64,000 nt of DNA from UBA1731 sp045595285 (GTDB lineage: Bacteria > Verrucomicrobiota > Kiritimatiellia > RFP12 > UBA1067). The stretch lies in assembly GCA_045595285.1 (NCBI GenBank), contig JAZOAC010000067.1, forward strand, positions 1 to 64,000, given 5' to 3'. A program made the translations under genes and the position numbers. Below the pieces are notes generated by a model that saw only the letters and a program-made list of their open reading frames with translations, was not told the DNA's origin and did no database searches. Below are positions 33,869 to 42,254 of this stretch, piece by piece (position 1 is the stretch's first letter; every line of letters begins with the position of its first letter).

Positions 33869-34489
33869 TTAAAGCGATCCGCCCGCCGTACGGGCGATGG
33901 CTGTCAGGCATACAGATACGCCGTCGTCTGCATATCCCGCGTGAATTGCGGCGACGGCCGTCGGGGCCGTCGGATCTCCAAGCGTGAACACAAGCGCGTC
34001 GTCTGCTTCGATTTCGCTTGGAAGCCATCCGGCCCCTGCAAATGCCCCTCGTGCGCGAGCAAGGGCCTGTCCCCTGTCCATTGCGAGCAGACCTGAGACG
34101 AATTCAGTGGTGCCGCTTCTGTTTGTGTAGCGCAGGGTTTCGGTCATTCCGGCTATGTTGGGAATGAATACCGGCTCGACTATCGTAAGATTTGCCGCCG
34201 GCATATGGACCTTCTCCGAAAAGGTGCCGCTCGTAGCCTTGTCGCCGTCAAGCAAGCCTGGGATGTCAAAGCCGAACTCGTCCTGACGGTCTGCGGAGGC
34301 GACCCCGGACTCCGCGGTGATCGCCTTCAATCCGGCCTCCTCCCGAACCTCTTTCAGCAGTTCCAGGTTGCTGAGGAATATCGGCACGAACTCCACCGCC
34401 GCAACGAGTATCAGGATGATTGCAAGGATGGCTATGGTGAATTCCATCATCGCCTGGCCGGCGCGTTTTCTGTCGGCGTCATATGCCAT
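33869..34489 (-). CDS. TadE-like pseudopilin
   Basis: 206 residues. N-terminus MAYDADRKRAGQAMMEFTIA then a hydrophobic helix (ILAIILILVAAVEFVPIFL): the G-Q...E arrangement is the prepilin-peptidase cleavage pattern of TadE minor pilins (Glu at mature position 5). The rest is an extracytoplasmic domain. The start at 34489 overlaps the tadG-like gene by 11 bases. It is the last gene of a five-gene minus-strand run and meets larB tail to tail with four bases between them. Confidence 0.7.
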   Translation of the reverse strand: MAYDADRKRAGQAMMEFTIAILAIILILVAAVEFVPIFLSNLELLKEVREEAGLKAITAESGVASADRQDEFGFDIPGLLDGDKATSGTFSEKVHMPAANLTIVEPVFIPNIAGMTETLRYTNRSGTTEFVSGLLAMDRGQALARARGAFAGAGWLPSEIEADDALVFTLGDPTAPTAVAAIHAGYADDGVSVCLTAIARTAGGSL

Positions 34490-35801
34490 ACGGCGTACCC
34501 CCTCCTCGCTCCGTGCCCTTTCCTGGCGGACGACAGCCGTCGGCATCGTTGTGTCCGTGTTCCGAATACCACTTTTCGGCCGCCTGCCGGAATTCCGTAC
34601 TTTCAAACACCTCCAGCAGGTGCAGATATTGGTTCGCTCCGCCGGGTCTGCCAAGCAGTCCCAGCAGCGAACGAATGTGGCCGAGGTTGGCCATCCCGTA
34701 TCTTCCTGCCGCACCAGGTCCGAACGGCACAAGACGCGCCCGCGAGAAAACAGGCAGAACGATTGGCGGCGCCATGGCTGTCACCTTGCGCCCGCGAATG
34801 CTTCCAAGCACCTTCGCCGCTGCCTGCGCCGTGATGAAGTTCGTCTGCGCAGTGAGGGATGCGAGCGGCACGAAGTCTTCAATCCTGATTGTGGCACTGC
34901 CGCCGCACACGCCGTATTCGTCGCGGAACGGAGTCAGCCAGGGGAATCGGGAGAAGCTGAAATCAACGGGAAAATCCCGCCATTCGGAACGGTCGCATAT
35001 GCACCAGCTGTACTTTGCAAGGACGTATGCATTGGTTGTGAGTCCTTCCGCCGTCACAACGCTTCCGTCAAGGCCGCAGTCTCTTGCCAGATCGACGAGT
35101 TCCGGTATATGGTTTCCATACAAGATGCCGGATTCCCATCCGATGCCTACATTGCCGAAACAGGCGTTTGCGCCGGAAAGCATTATCTCCTCCGGGTCGG
35201 GAGCTCCAGACGGAACGCTCGGAAGCCGGTGCGCACCGCCTGCATATCGGCAACAGAGCGCACGGAAGTCACGGCTGCGGATTGCTTCGTAGAAGTCAGG
35301 ATCGGTGCGCGGGTCGACATTCCCCGCTTTCAATATGGCGGCGTTGTCCACCCCGGCGCGGATGCCGTTTCGCAGCACGACATCCAGCATGCGCCTGTAT
35401 CCGTCATCCGTGAATTCGGACACCAGCCGCGTGACAAGAGTCATGTCACGGGAGACGCGGACTCTGTTTCTCTCCGCGAGATCGTTTGCCGCCTTGAATC
35501 CGATGGTGGGTCCGATGAATGCCAGCCTGCCCTGGAGTTGCCCAATGCCGGCGACGGCATTTTCGTTCGACTGGCATACGGCCGCAAGCCTGGCCAGATT
35601 CAGGTCCCCGATCAGGTTCAGGGTGACGCCCTGCCATCGTGCAAGGGCGAGTGCGGAGGCGTCGGCGGCATTCTGCAGACGTATCTTGGATCTGGAAGAC
35701 GTGAACACATCCACGTTTAGCGCGAGCAGGAGCGCAAGCCCCGCAAGAATGAGCACGAGGAATATGGCCACCTGGCCGCATCTGTTCCGCCGGGACGTCA
35801 T
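34479..35801 (-). CDS. TadG-like protein
   Basis: 440 residues. N-terminal RCGQVAIFLVLILAGLALLL helix followed by KIRLQNAADASALALARWQG, the conserved N-terminal region of TadG/pilus-assembly proteins (NAADAAALA). The remaining ~380 residues are an exported domain with several cysteines (FRALCCRYAGG, YSWCICDRSEW, YGVCGGSATI) and no von Willebrand motif that I can see. It overlaps the upstream TadE-like gene by four bases (ATGA). A role in assembling a small pilus is inferred from neighbours. Confidence 0.7.
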   Translation of the reverse strand: MTSRRNRCGQVAIFLVLILAGLALLLALNVDVFTSSRSKIRLQNAADASALALARWQGVTLNLIGDLNLARLAAVCQSNENAVAGIGQLQGRLAFIGPTIGFKAANDLAERNRVRVSRDMTLVTRLVSEFTDDGYRRMLDVVLRNGIRAGVDNAAILKAGNVDPRTDPDFYEAIRSRDFRALCCRYAGGAHRLPSVPSGAPDPEEIMLSGANACFGNVGIGWESGILYGNHIPELVDLARDCGLDGSVVTAEGLTTNAYVLAKYSWCICDRSEWRDFPVDFSFSRFPWLTPFRDEYGVCGGSATIRIEDFVPLASLTAQTNFITAQAAAKVLGSIRGRKVTAMAPPIVLPVFSRARLVPFGPGAAGRYGMANLGHIRSLLGLLGRPGGANQYLHLLEVFESTEFRQAAEKWYSEHGHNDADGCRPPGKGTERGGGTPYGI

Positions 35802-36367
35802 TGCAGATAATCCGGATAGTGCGCCTCGACAGTTGCAGAGGCCGATATTGCGGCACAGTTGTCATCCTGTCCGTTTTTGCCCGTGCTCTTCCCGCCTGAT
35901 GCCAATGCGCTGAATCCGGAGACGTCCGGACGCATTTGCGTGACCTTGGCTGTGGCGGGCGAATTCCCCGAAGTGGCATGAATGAACGTGTTGCCGTCGC
36001 GCCAGAGATCGAAATCGAGTATTGCGTCCGCCTGCGCCTCGTATTCGCTCATGAGATAGTCGTCTATCCTGCGGTAGCGGGACGGGAGCGAGAGTGAAGC
36101 ATCTCCAGTGTCGGCCCTTGTGAGACACTTTCCCGCGGCCGGCATCGTCGAGAGCCTTGCAATTTTGCGGACCATGAAATCGTTGTATCCGACGGCGCGG
36201 GCGCGGGCGCATTTTGCCGCCGCGTTCTCGACGAGAAGCTTCGCCCTCACCCGGTCGGAAAGATTGAACAGCGCCAGAAAAAGGAGAAGAATTGCGATCA
36301 TGGCGATGATCGATTCCAGCATGGCCTGTCCGCTCCGGCGGTTGGATGTCACAGTCGTTCCGAGCAT
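35798..36367 (-). CDS. second TadE-like pseudopilin
   Basis: 189 residues. MLGTTVTSNRRSGQAMLESI and hydrophobic IAMIAILLLFLALFNLSDRV give the TadE-type N-terminus with Glu at mature position 5. The mature domain starts KLLVENAAAKCARARAVG, resembling other pseudopilins. The ATG at 36367 overlaps the small pilin gene upstream by 19 bases. A frame open to 36430 runs antisense-free through that pilin and is not needed. Confidence 0.7.
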   Translation of the reverse strand: MLGTTVTSNRRSGQAMLESIIAMIAILLLFLALFNLSDRVRAKLLVENAAAKCARARAVGYNDFMVRKIARLSTMPAAGKCLTRADTGDASLSLPSRYRRIDDYLMSEYEAQADAILDFDLWRDGNTFIHATSGNSPATAKVTQMRPDVSGFSALASGGKSTGKNGQDDNCAAISASATVEAHYPDYLQ

Positions 36368-36528
36368 ATCACATCCGTGGTGTGGGTGGCTATCTTCCCT
36401 GGCGCCTTCAGGAAGTGTACGGCCGCGCATACAGCGACAAACAGCGCGATGAACACAAGAATGTATTCAAGCGCTGTCTGTCCGCGGCGATATCTGCGCC
36501 GCATTACAGCATTGAGTGCGGCGTTCAT
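36349..36528 (-). CDS. Flp-type small pilin 2
   Basis: 59 residues. Reads MNAALNAVMRRRYRRGQTAL, then EYILVFIALFVAVCAAVHFL. RRG/QTALEY is the Flp prepilin cleavage site with Glu at mature position 5, followed by one membrane helix and a short tail. It is parallel to the pilin at 36545-36769 (KKGQTMLEYIIIV) and lies 16 bases behind it. Its 3' end overlaps the TadE-like gene. Confidence 0.75.
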   Translation of the reverse strand: MNAALNAVMRRRYRRGQTALEYILVFIALFVAVCAAVHFLKAPGKIATHTTDVICSERL

Positions 36529-36544
36529 GGCACAAGTCCGCCGA

Positions 36545-36769
36545 TCAGTTCTCGCCGAGTCTCTTGATTGAGTCTTCGTTGAGGTTCTCTGCAGCGTTGC
36601 GCGCGTTCTGGCCTTCCTCTTCGGAGATGGCTTCGGTGGCTCCCGCGACTTTCTTTGCGGTGGCCCGCCCGAAGTAGGTGAACACCGCGATCAGGGATAT
36701 CGCGATGAGTGCGACGATGATGATGTACTCAAGCATCGTCTGACCTTTTTTGTTCTTTCTTGCATTCAT
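36545..36769 (-). CDS. Flp-type small pilin 1
   Basis: 74 residues, MNARKNKKGQTMLEYIIIVA followed by LIAISLIAVFTYFGRAT: a Flp/type IVb prepilin with cleavage after the Gly. GGAGGTG stands seven bases before the ATG. It is the first gene of the pilin run and the only one with its own strong ribosome-binding site, which fits the major subunit. The acidic C-terminus (SEEEGQNARNAAENLNEDSI) would be surface-exposed. Confidence 0.8.
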   Translation of the reverse strand: MNARKNKKGQTMLEYIIIVALIAISLIAVFTYFGRATAKKVAGATEAISEEEGQNARNAAENLNEDSIKRLGEN

Positions 36770-36790
36770 TGTCAGCACCTCCATTTATTC

Positions 36791-38035
36791 CTATGTGCGT
36801 ATTGTAGCAGATAATGCGTTTGTTTTGGGGAAATAATCGTCTACGACGGCGCGTACCAGCGAGCGCCGTCGGGCGGTGCCTTTAAGTAGGCATCGCATGT
36901 ATTCGCCGGTGCGTCCGTTGCCATCCCTCTCGACGCATACGGTCACCTCCTGCCCCATGAGACTGCGCGCGAACGATTCGCGGTTTGCGGCGGCGATCGC
37001 CTCGAGTTCTTTTGCCCTTGCCCTGCGGACATTGACGGGAACCACGGGGCGCATCGTCGCAGCCTCGGTGCCTTCGCGTTCGGAATAGGGGAAGATGTGG
37101 AGGAAGGTAAAGGGTAATGGGCAAAGGGTAAGGATTGACGAGAGATGATGAGTGGAGGGTGAAGAGAGGAAGGATTTTGTTTCGTTGAAGTCGGCTTCGG
37201 TTTCACCGGGGAAGCCGGTTATCACATCGGCTCCGATTGCCAGGCGGGAGCCTAGCCGGTTTCTGGCGTCTGCGCAGAATGCCGCCACATGCTCTATCGT
37301 GTATGGGCGGCGCATGAGGCGGAGGATGCGGTTCGAGCCCGACTGCAGGGACAGGTGCAGGAAACGGCAGATGTTCGGATGTCTTTCCATGGCATCCGCA
37401 AGTCCGGAATCGCACAATCCTGGTTCTATCGAACCCAAGCGCACGCGGTGTCCCGGGGATTCCAGTTCGGCAAGCGCAGACACGAGTTCCGGGAGGCGGC
37501 GGTTTGCGTCGTTGTACAGGCACAGGTTGCATCCGGAGACTACGATTTCGCGAAATCCGGCGTCGAGGTAGGCCCTTGCCCGTGCCAAGACCTGTTCGAA
37601 CGGCACGGATGACGGCGCGCCCCTGAACGTGGGCACAATGCAGAACGCGCATCGTCCGGAGCAGCCGTCCTGCACTTTCAGGTAGGCGCGCGAAAGCTGT
37701 CGGTTTATGGGCGCATCGGCATCAGGAAGGGAAGGGGGGGCGAGATGCGGAGGAATCGGTCTGGCGTCCGGATGGCATCCGATGATCAGCACCTCTGCGT
37801 CGGGGAATCGGCTGCGGAGCTGATTGATCTTCCTCTCGCAGTCTCGCTGGGCCTTTGCCGTCACGGAGCATCCTCTGACAATGATGACATCGGGGACGGG
37901 TTGCGGAATAGGGCCGTCCTCCGGGGCCGAAGTCAGTTGCACGATCTCCCATCCCGCGGCGGCATACTGCGCCTCCAGGTCGAGAGACTCGGCCCGGTTC
38001 AGGCGGCATCCGAATGTAGTGAAGCCAATTGTCAT
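36791..38035 (-). CDS. mtaB: MtaB-like tRNA methylthiotransferase
   Basis: 414 residues. Adds a methylthio group to N6-threonylcarbamoyladenosine-37 in tRNA. N-terminal UPF0004 domain (GFTTFGCRLNRAES; VRGCSVTAKAQRDCERKI) with one Cys each, radical SAM cluster YLKVQDGCSGRCAFCIVPTF at about residue 118-137, VSGCNLCLYND, IGADVITGFPGETEADF, and a TRAM-like end (EVTVCVERDGNGRTGEYMRC). Between GETEADFNET and FLHIFPYSERE lies an extra stretch of about 25 residues (KSFLSSPSTHHLSSILTLCP) that does not belong to the family and is encoded by low-complexity DNA. It keeps the frame, so the protein may still work. Confidence 0.85.
   Translation of the reverse strand: MTIGFTTFGCRLNRAESLDLEAQYAAAGWEIVQLTSAPEDGPIPQPVPDVIIVRGCSVTAKAQRDCERKINQLRSRFPDAEVLIIGCHPDARPIPPHLAPPSLPDADAPINRQLSRAYLKVQDGCSGRCAFCIVPTFRGAPSSVPFEQVLARARAYLDAGFREIVVSGCNLCLYNDANRRLPELVSALAELESPGHRVRLGSIEPGLCDSGLADAMERHPNICRFLHLSLQSGSNRILRLMRRPYTIEHVAAFCADARNRLGSRLAIGADVITGFPGETEADFNETKSFLSSPSTHHLSSILTLCPLPFTFLHIFPYSEREGTEAATMRPVVPVNVRRARAKELEAIAAANRESFARSLMGQEVTVCVERDGNGRTGEYMRCLLKGTARRRSLVRAVVDDYFPKTNALSATIRT
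36801..36806 (-). promoter_or_regulatory. -10 box of the pilin operon
   Basis: TACAAT on the minus strand, 31 bases before the pilin 1 start and inside the end of mtaB. The -35 is weak. Confidence 0.45.
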
Positions 38036-38152
38036 TTGCCGACGATTATAGCATACAGAGTTTGTCTGCGGCCGGATTTCGCGTCAGACCGTGGACTTTG
38101 TCGCCTCCCTCAATTGATCCAAGTTTCCAAGCCACGGCGCGGGGAGTTGTGC

Positions 38153-38158
38153 TATAAT
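38153..38158 (+). promoter_or_regulatory. -10 box of rhaB
   Basis: TATAAT preceded by TTGTGC, 47 bases before the rhaB start; AGAAAGGA is the ribosome-binding site. Confidence 0.5.
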
Positions 38159-38204
38159 CGCGTCCATCAGGCATTTAAAGGTGTTGGATCAGAAAGGATA
38201 GACA

Positions 38205-39656
38205 ATGAGAAAGCATTTGGCGATAGATATAGGTGCGTCGTCCGGACGCCACATCCTTGGTTGGGTTGAGGATGGCAGGATTCAGCTGAAAGAAATCTAC
38301 CGCTTTGACAACTCGCAGGTCGTGCGCAACGGACATGACTGCTGGGACATTCAGTCGCTTGCGCGCCATGTGCTTTTGGGATGCAAAGCCGCCGCAGATA
38401 TCGGCGAAATCCCCGAGACTGTCGGCATTGACACATGGGGTGTGGACTTTGTGCTCGTTGATGATCGCGGACTTCCCGTCGGCGATGCCGTCGCCTATCG
38501 TGACAGGCGTACGGACGGCATGCCGGAATACGTGGATTCGGTGATCCCGTTCGCTGAACTGTATGCGCACACAGGAATCCAAAAGGCGGTGTTCAACACG
38601 ATTTATCAGCTTGCGGCCCTGAAGAAGGAAAACCCGGAACAGATTGAGAAGGCCGACAGACTTCTTTTCATCCCCGACTATCTCAACTTCGTCCTCACCG
38701 GCAGACAGGTGAACGAATATACCGATGCCTCGACGTCTTCGCTCGTCAATGCGAAGACGTGCGACTGGGACCGTGAGATCATTGCGCGTCTCGGTCTGCC
38801 GGACAGGATATTCAAGCCGCTTTCCATGCCCGGAACGGTGCTCGGCGGTTTTACGAGTGCAGTGCAGGGCGTTATCGGATATGATGCAAAGGTGGTGCTT
38901 CCCGCATGCCATGATACCGGGTCGGCGTATCTTGCGGTTCCGGCTCGTGACGACAAGGCGATCTACCTTTCGAGCGGTACGTGGAGCATTATCGGCGTTG
39001 AGAACGAAGTGGCGATTGCAACGCCGGAATCGTGCGCGGCGAACTTCTCGAATGAGGGCGGTGCATGGAGTCGATTCCGGTTTCTCAAGAACATCATGGG
39101 TTTGTGGATGATCCAGTCCATCCGCCGCGAGCTGAACGGCGTCGCCTATGTCGAGGGCAAGGGTGGTGAAGCGACTGCGACGGCACTCGCCGGGATATCC
39201 GACTGGGAGAACGGCAGAAAGTATTCGTTTGCGGACCTTGAGGCGGCGGCGCGTGCCGCGGGGGATTTCCCGTCCGTGGTCGATGCTGCGGACAAGCGGT
39301 TCTTCGCGCCTGATTCGATGACGTCCGCCGTCTGTGCAGCATGTGCTGAGAGTGGTCAGAGGGCTCCGTCGACTGTCGGCGAGCTTGTGCAGTGCGTGTA
39401 CTCGTCGCTTGCCCGGAGCTACGCGAAGGAGGCGAAGCTTCTTGCGTCTATCACAGGCAGGGAATACACCACACTGAACATTGTCGGAGGCGGGTCGCAG
39501 GACACGTACCTGAATGAACTCACGGCAAAGGCAACCGGACTTGAGGTCGTGGCGGGCCCCACAGAGGGAACGGCTATAGGCAACCTTATCGTCCAGATGA
39601 TAGTCTCCGGTGAATTCAAGGATCTTGCAGAGGCGCGCAGGGCGATAGTCCGCTGA
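38205..39656 (+). CDS. rhaB: L-rhamnulokinase
   Basis: 483 residues of the FGGY kinase family, expected to phosphorylate L-rhamnulose in the cytoplasm. The N-terminal phosphate loop is LAIDIGASSGRHILGWVEDG, the RhaB-specific variant of DxGxxS/T. The family's middle motifs are VGIDTWGVDFVLVDDRGLPV, LLFIPDYLNFVLTG, and the substrate region ASTSSLVNAKTCDWDREIIA. The C-terminal ATP site is NIVGGGSQDTYLNELTAKAT. It stands alone with its own promoter; no rhaA or rhaD is in the window. It fits the GH78 rhamnosidase at 8806. Confidence 0.9.
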   Translation: MRKHLAIDIGASSGRHILGWVEDGRIQLKEIYRFDNSQVVRNGHDCWDIQSLARHVLLGCKAAADIGEIPETVGIDTWGVDFVLVDDRGLPVGDAVAYRDRRTDGMPEYVDSVIPFAELYAHTGIQKAVFNTIYQLAALKKENPEQIEKADRLLFIPDYLNFVLTGRQVNEYTDASTSSLVNAKTCDWDREIIARLGLPDRIFKPLSMPGTVLGGFTSAVQGVIGYDAKVVLPACHDTGSAYLAVPARDDKAIYLSSGTWSIIGVENEVAIATPESCAANFSNEGGAWSRFRFLKNIMGLWMIQSIRRELNGVAYVEGKGGEATATALAGISDWENGRKYSFADLEAAARAAGDFPSVVDAADKRFFAPDSMTSAVCAACAESGQRAPSTVGELVQCVYSSLARSYAKEAKLLASITGREYTTLNIVGGGSQDTYLNELTAKATGLEVVAGPTEGTAIGNLIVQMIVSGEFKDLAEARRAIVR

Positions 39657-39864
39657 ACGAAGCGTCGCATCGATGCGGAGAACAACCGGTCGCCGGACAA
39701 TGTAAGTAGGTAGACTGCTTGCATTTAGCTGGTCTTGTTGCATTTAATCGATGCGAATTCGCGCTCCGGCGCCTTGAGTGTCCAGTATTTGGCAAACGGG
39801 GTGCAAATAGAAACAGCCTGCCTTTGTTGATAGTGTCCGTTATTATGGCAAACTGCGGAACCAC
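39657..39864. other. intergenic, no gene seen
   Basis: Contains the 12-base palindrome CGCATCGATGCG at 39666-39677 and no other supported element before the promoter at 39865. Confidence 0.4.
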
Positions 39865-39894
39865 TTGACAAAAAAAAAACCAATATGCTATGTT
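39865..39894 (+). promoter_or_regulatory. promoter of the second secreted-protein/SUMF1 pair
   Basis: Perfect -35 TTGACA (39865-39870), then an 18-base spacer beginning with nine A, then TATGTT (39889-39894). Transcription would start near 39901, ahead of a T8 run and GGAG. A-tracts next to the -35 box also mark the promoters at 53281 and 62034. Confidence 0.65.
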
Positions 39895-39961
39895 ATGTCA
39901 CAGTTTTTTTTTAGGAGTGTTGTAGATTTCAGTTTTATGAAAAGGATAAGGATGGTTTATC

Positions 39962-40693
39962 ATGCGTAAATTGATTTCGGTAAGCTTGGTTGCCGCAGCT
40001 TTTTATGCCGAAGGTGTGATGGCAGATCAGCTTGACGGATTCAGGACATTGTCTGACGATGAGTCAGATGCGAGAGGAGAGGTGTCAGTTTCATCTTATG
40101 CGACTGATACAAGTAGTGGAACACTTGTGTATCTCAGGCCGGAACTGAGTTCATTCTGGCATACGGTCACAAACCGTACGATGACGTTGCCTGTGGATTT
40201 TCCTCCTGCAGCATCGACGGCGACGTTGACAGTTACCGGCGCTTTCGGCTATACGGAAAAGATTTCGGATATCACAACGCCATTCGTGACTGTGACTCTT
40301 CCCGCTGCAGCCCCTTATACCGATGCGCCTGCGACCGAGGATGTTTTCGACTTTACGCTTACCTTTGATGACGGAACGGTTAGGTCCGCCCGACTCGGCC
40401 TCATTTCAGGTCTTGGCGCAGGAGGTGAAGGCGCTACACGCTGTCTTGCTCCGGCGACGAACCGGAAATGGTCGAAAATGAACGGATGTATCGCTGTTCC
40501 TATTCCGTACGGAATGAAATCTCTCGAAATTGGAGGTGTGGTGACGAACACCGGGCTGAACGGCGCTCAGGGATGGTTCCCGCTCAAGGTTCAAGGAGGT
40601 ACTAAGGCGACATTGACCGGAGTCCTCGGCGAGGATGTCTGGACGGCGACGCTAAGCGGCGCGGTGATGGGATTTTTCGTGTTTCTGCGTTGA
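39962..40693 (+). CDS. small secreted beta-rich protein of unknown function
   Basis: 243 residues, not recognised. AAGGATGG upstream and a signal peptide (RKLISVSLVAAAFYAEGVMA) support the start. The mature part has beta-type segments (ATLTVTGAFGYTEKISDITT, FDFTLTFDDGTVRSARLGLI), a basic mid-region (ATNRKWSKMNGCIAVPIPYG) and a C-terminal strand FFVFLR. The layout mirrors the protein at 5795-6481, which also sits beside a SUMF1 gene, although the sequences are only loosely alike. The two genes here are 27 bases apart. Confidence 0.55.
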   Translation: MRKLISVSLVAAAFYAEGVMADQLDGFRTLSDDESDARGEVSVSSYATDTSSGTLVYLRPELSSFWHTVTNRTMTLPVDFPPAASTATLTVTGAFGYTEKISDITTPFVTVTLPAAAPYTDAPATEDVFDFTLTFDDGTVRSARLGLISGLGAGGEGATRCLAPATNRKWSKMNGCIAVPIPYGMKSLEIGGVVTNTGLNGAQGWFPLKVQGGTKATLTGVLGEDVWTATLSGAVMGFFVFLR

Positions 40694-40720
40694 TATTCTA
40701 CATCTAAAAAGGAAAGTAAT

Positions 40721-42184
40721 ATGAACAAACTTCTTGGAATTGGGTTAATGCTTCTTCCCGTTGCGCTTTCGGCGGAAACTGCGGCGGAACCGGCGGCGAC
40801 CCCTGCGGTCGAACGGGTCATCGTCCGTCAGCAGTGGCCGTGGTCGACCGACGTCAAGGTGGAGTACAGCCTTTCCGGCGTTGACGCCGCCAATCCGGTC
40901 GATATCACGGTTCGTGCCTTCAACGGCGCCGAGGAACTGCCGTCCGCGAATCTCGAATCCGCGATCACGGGCGACCGCTATGCGGTCACATCGCCGGTGG
41001 GCTCGCTCACGATCGATCCCGTCGCCGCGTTCGGCACGGAGCAGGTGGCGCTCGGGAACTTCAAGGTTCAGCTGACGCTGACGCCTTCCGATGAGAACAT
41101 GAACGACATCATCTACAAGGTTGTGGATCTTGATCCTCCGTACAAAAATGTGGATATTCGGCGTTGTGACTTTTACAATGGCAAGTACGGTAAGTTTGTC
41201 ACGTCGTACAAGGCTATCAATCAGAATTTTTCGACGGAGCTGGAAGACGTCTTGATTTGGCTTGATGTCACCAATGACGTTTACAAGACGGATAAAATGG
41301 TATTTCGTCGCATCCCTGCTGCCGGGAAAAGCTATATGATGCAGACGAACAATGCGTCGGTCAATGACGGTGCAGGCGTCAAGGTTACTTTTTCACGGGA
41401 CTTCTATATCGGTGTCTACGAGGTGACGCAGGCGCAGATGAATAAGTTTTATCGTTGGTGGGGAAATGACCGCGCATATTCAGCCTATCCGCCCAAAGTA
41501 ACTGACGGATATTGGAAAGCTCAATATTGCAATAGTTTTGAAACGAATGAAATGTACCGTGCCATGCGTCCTGTGAGTAATATTGGCGTCTGGACGGGGT
41601 ATGGTCATGCCATTCGTAATATTTCCAACACAAAACTTGCCAGCCACGAGGCCGGTACAGGGTCTTTTGTCGGGAATATGCAAAATAAGACGCAACTCCT
41701 TGTTGACTTGCCGACCGAGGCTATGTGGGAATATGCTTGTCGTGCCGGGACGTCGACAGATCTTTATACCGGGCAGGTGCTTAAAAATGGTTCAACATAT
41801 TACTACGAACGTTTAGATGACATTTGTTGCCAATACCGGATAACGACCGATCGGAATTGCGACTTAAGTGTCGGCTCGGCAATTGTTGGATCCTACAAGC
41901 CGAACGCATGGGGACTTTATGATATGATTGGCAATATTTATGAGTGGTGTCTCGACAAGGAGGTCGGTGTCGCCAACTTGCCGGGTGGAACCGACCCGCT
42001 TTATGACAGTTCAACATCGAGTAAACATGTTCTACGCGGCAACAGTTGGAACTATAATGTAAATTACAATACAAGCTTCAGCCGAGTGATATATAATGCC
42101 AACTATGAGGCCAATACAACCAATAAGGGTTTTGGCATTCGCCTTTGCATTTATCTCGAAAGAAATGACGGAGGCACGTTGTAA
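40721..42184 (+). CDS. secreted SUMF1/FGE-fold protein with N-terminal WPW domain (second copy)
   Basis: 487 residues. GGAAAG before the ATG; signal peptide NKLLGIGLMLLPVALSAETA. The N-terminal beta domain starts RVIVRQQWPWSTDVKVEYSL, matching VAQRWPWNNKLDITYTV of the protein at 4596. The SUMF1 part is more regular than in that paralog: FYIGVYEVTQAQMNKFYRWW, DLPTEAMWEYACRAGTSTDL, NAWGLYDMIGNIYEWCLDKE, VLRGNSWNYNVNYN and GFGIRLCI. No sulfatase is nearby. The 3' half is visibly AT-richer than the 5' half, so the two domains may have different histories. Confidence 0.8.
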   Translation: MNKLLGIGLMLLPVALSAETAAEPAATPAVERVIVRQQWPWSTDVKVEYSLSGVDAANPVDITVRAFNGAEELPSANLESAITGDRYAVTSPVGSLTIDPVAAFGTEQVALGNFKVQLTLTPSDENMNDIIYKVVDLDPPYKNVDIRRCDFYNGKYGKFVTSYKAINQNFSTELEDVLIWLDVTNDVYKTDKMVFRRIPAAGKSYMMQTNNASVNDGAGVKVTFSRDFYIGVYEVTQAQMNKFYRWWGNDRAYSAYPPKVTDGYWKAQYCNSFETNEMYRAMRPVSNIGVWTGYGHAIRNISNTKLASHEAGTGSFVGNMQNKTQLLVDLPTEAMWEYACRAGTSTDLYTGQVLKNGSTYYYERLDDICCQYRITTDRNCDLSVGSAIVGSYKPNAWGLYDMIGNIYEWCLDKEVGVANLPGGTDPLYDSSTSSKHVLRGNSWNYNVNYNTSFSRVIYNANYEANTTNKGFGIRLCIYLERNDGGTL

Positions 42185-42254
42185 CGGCGTTCGCCTCTGT
42201 CTTCTTGGTGATGAAAGCGCGCAGTAATCTGGCAGTTGTCGCGATCACGTTGAA

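Noticed and set aside
39657..39864. tRNA or small RNA gene after rhaB
   Set aside because: No cloverleaf-like pairing or T-loop consensus could be found by eye; only a 12-base palindrome is present.
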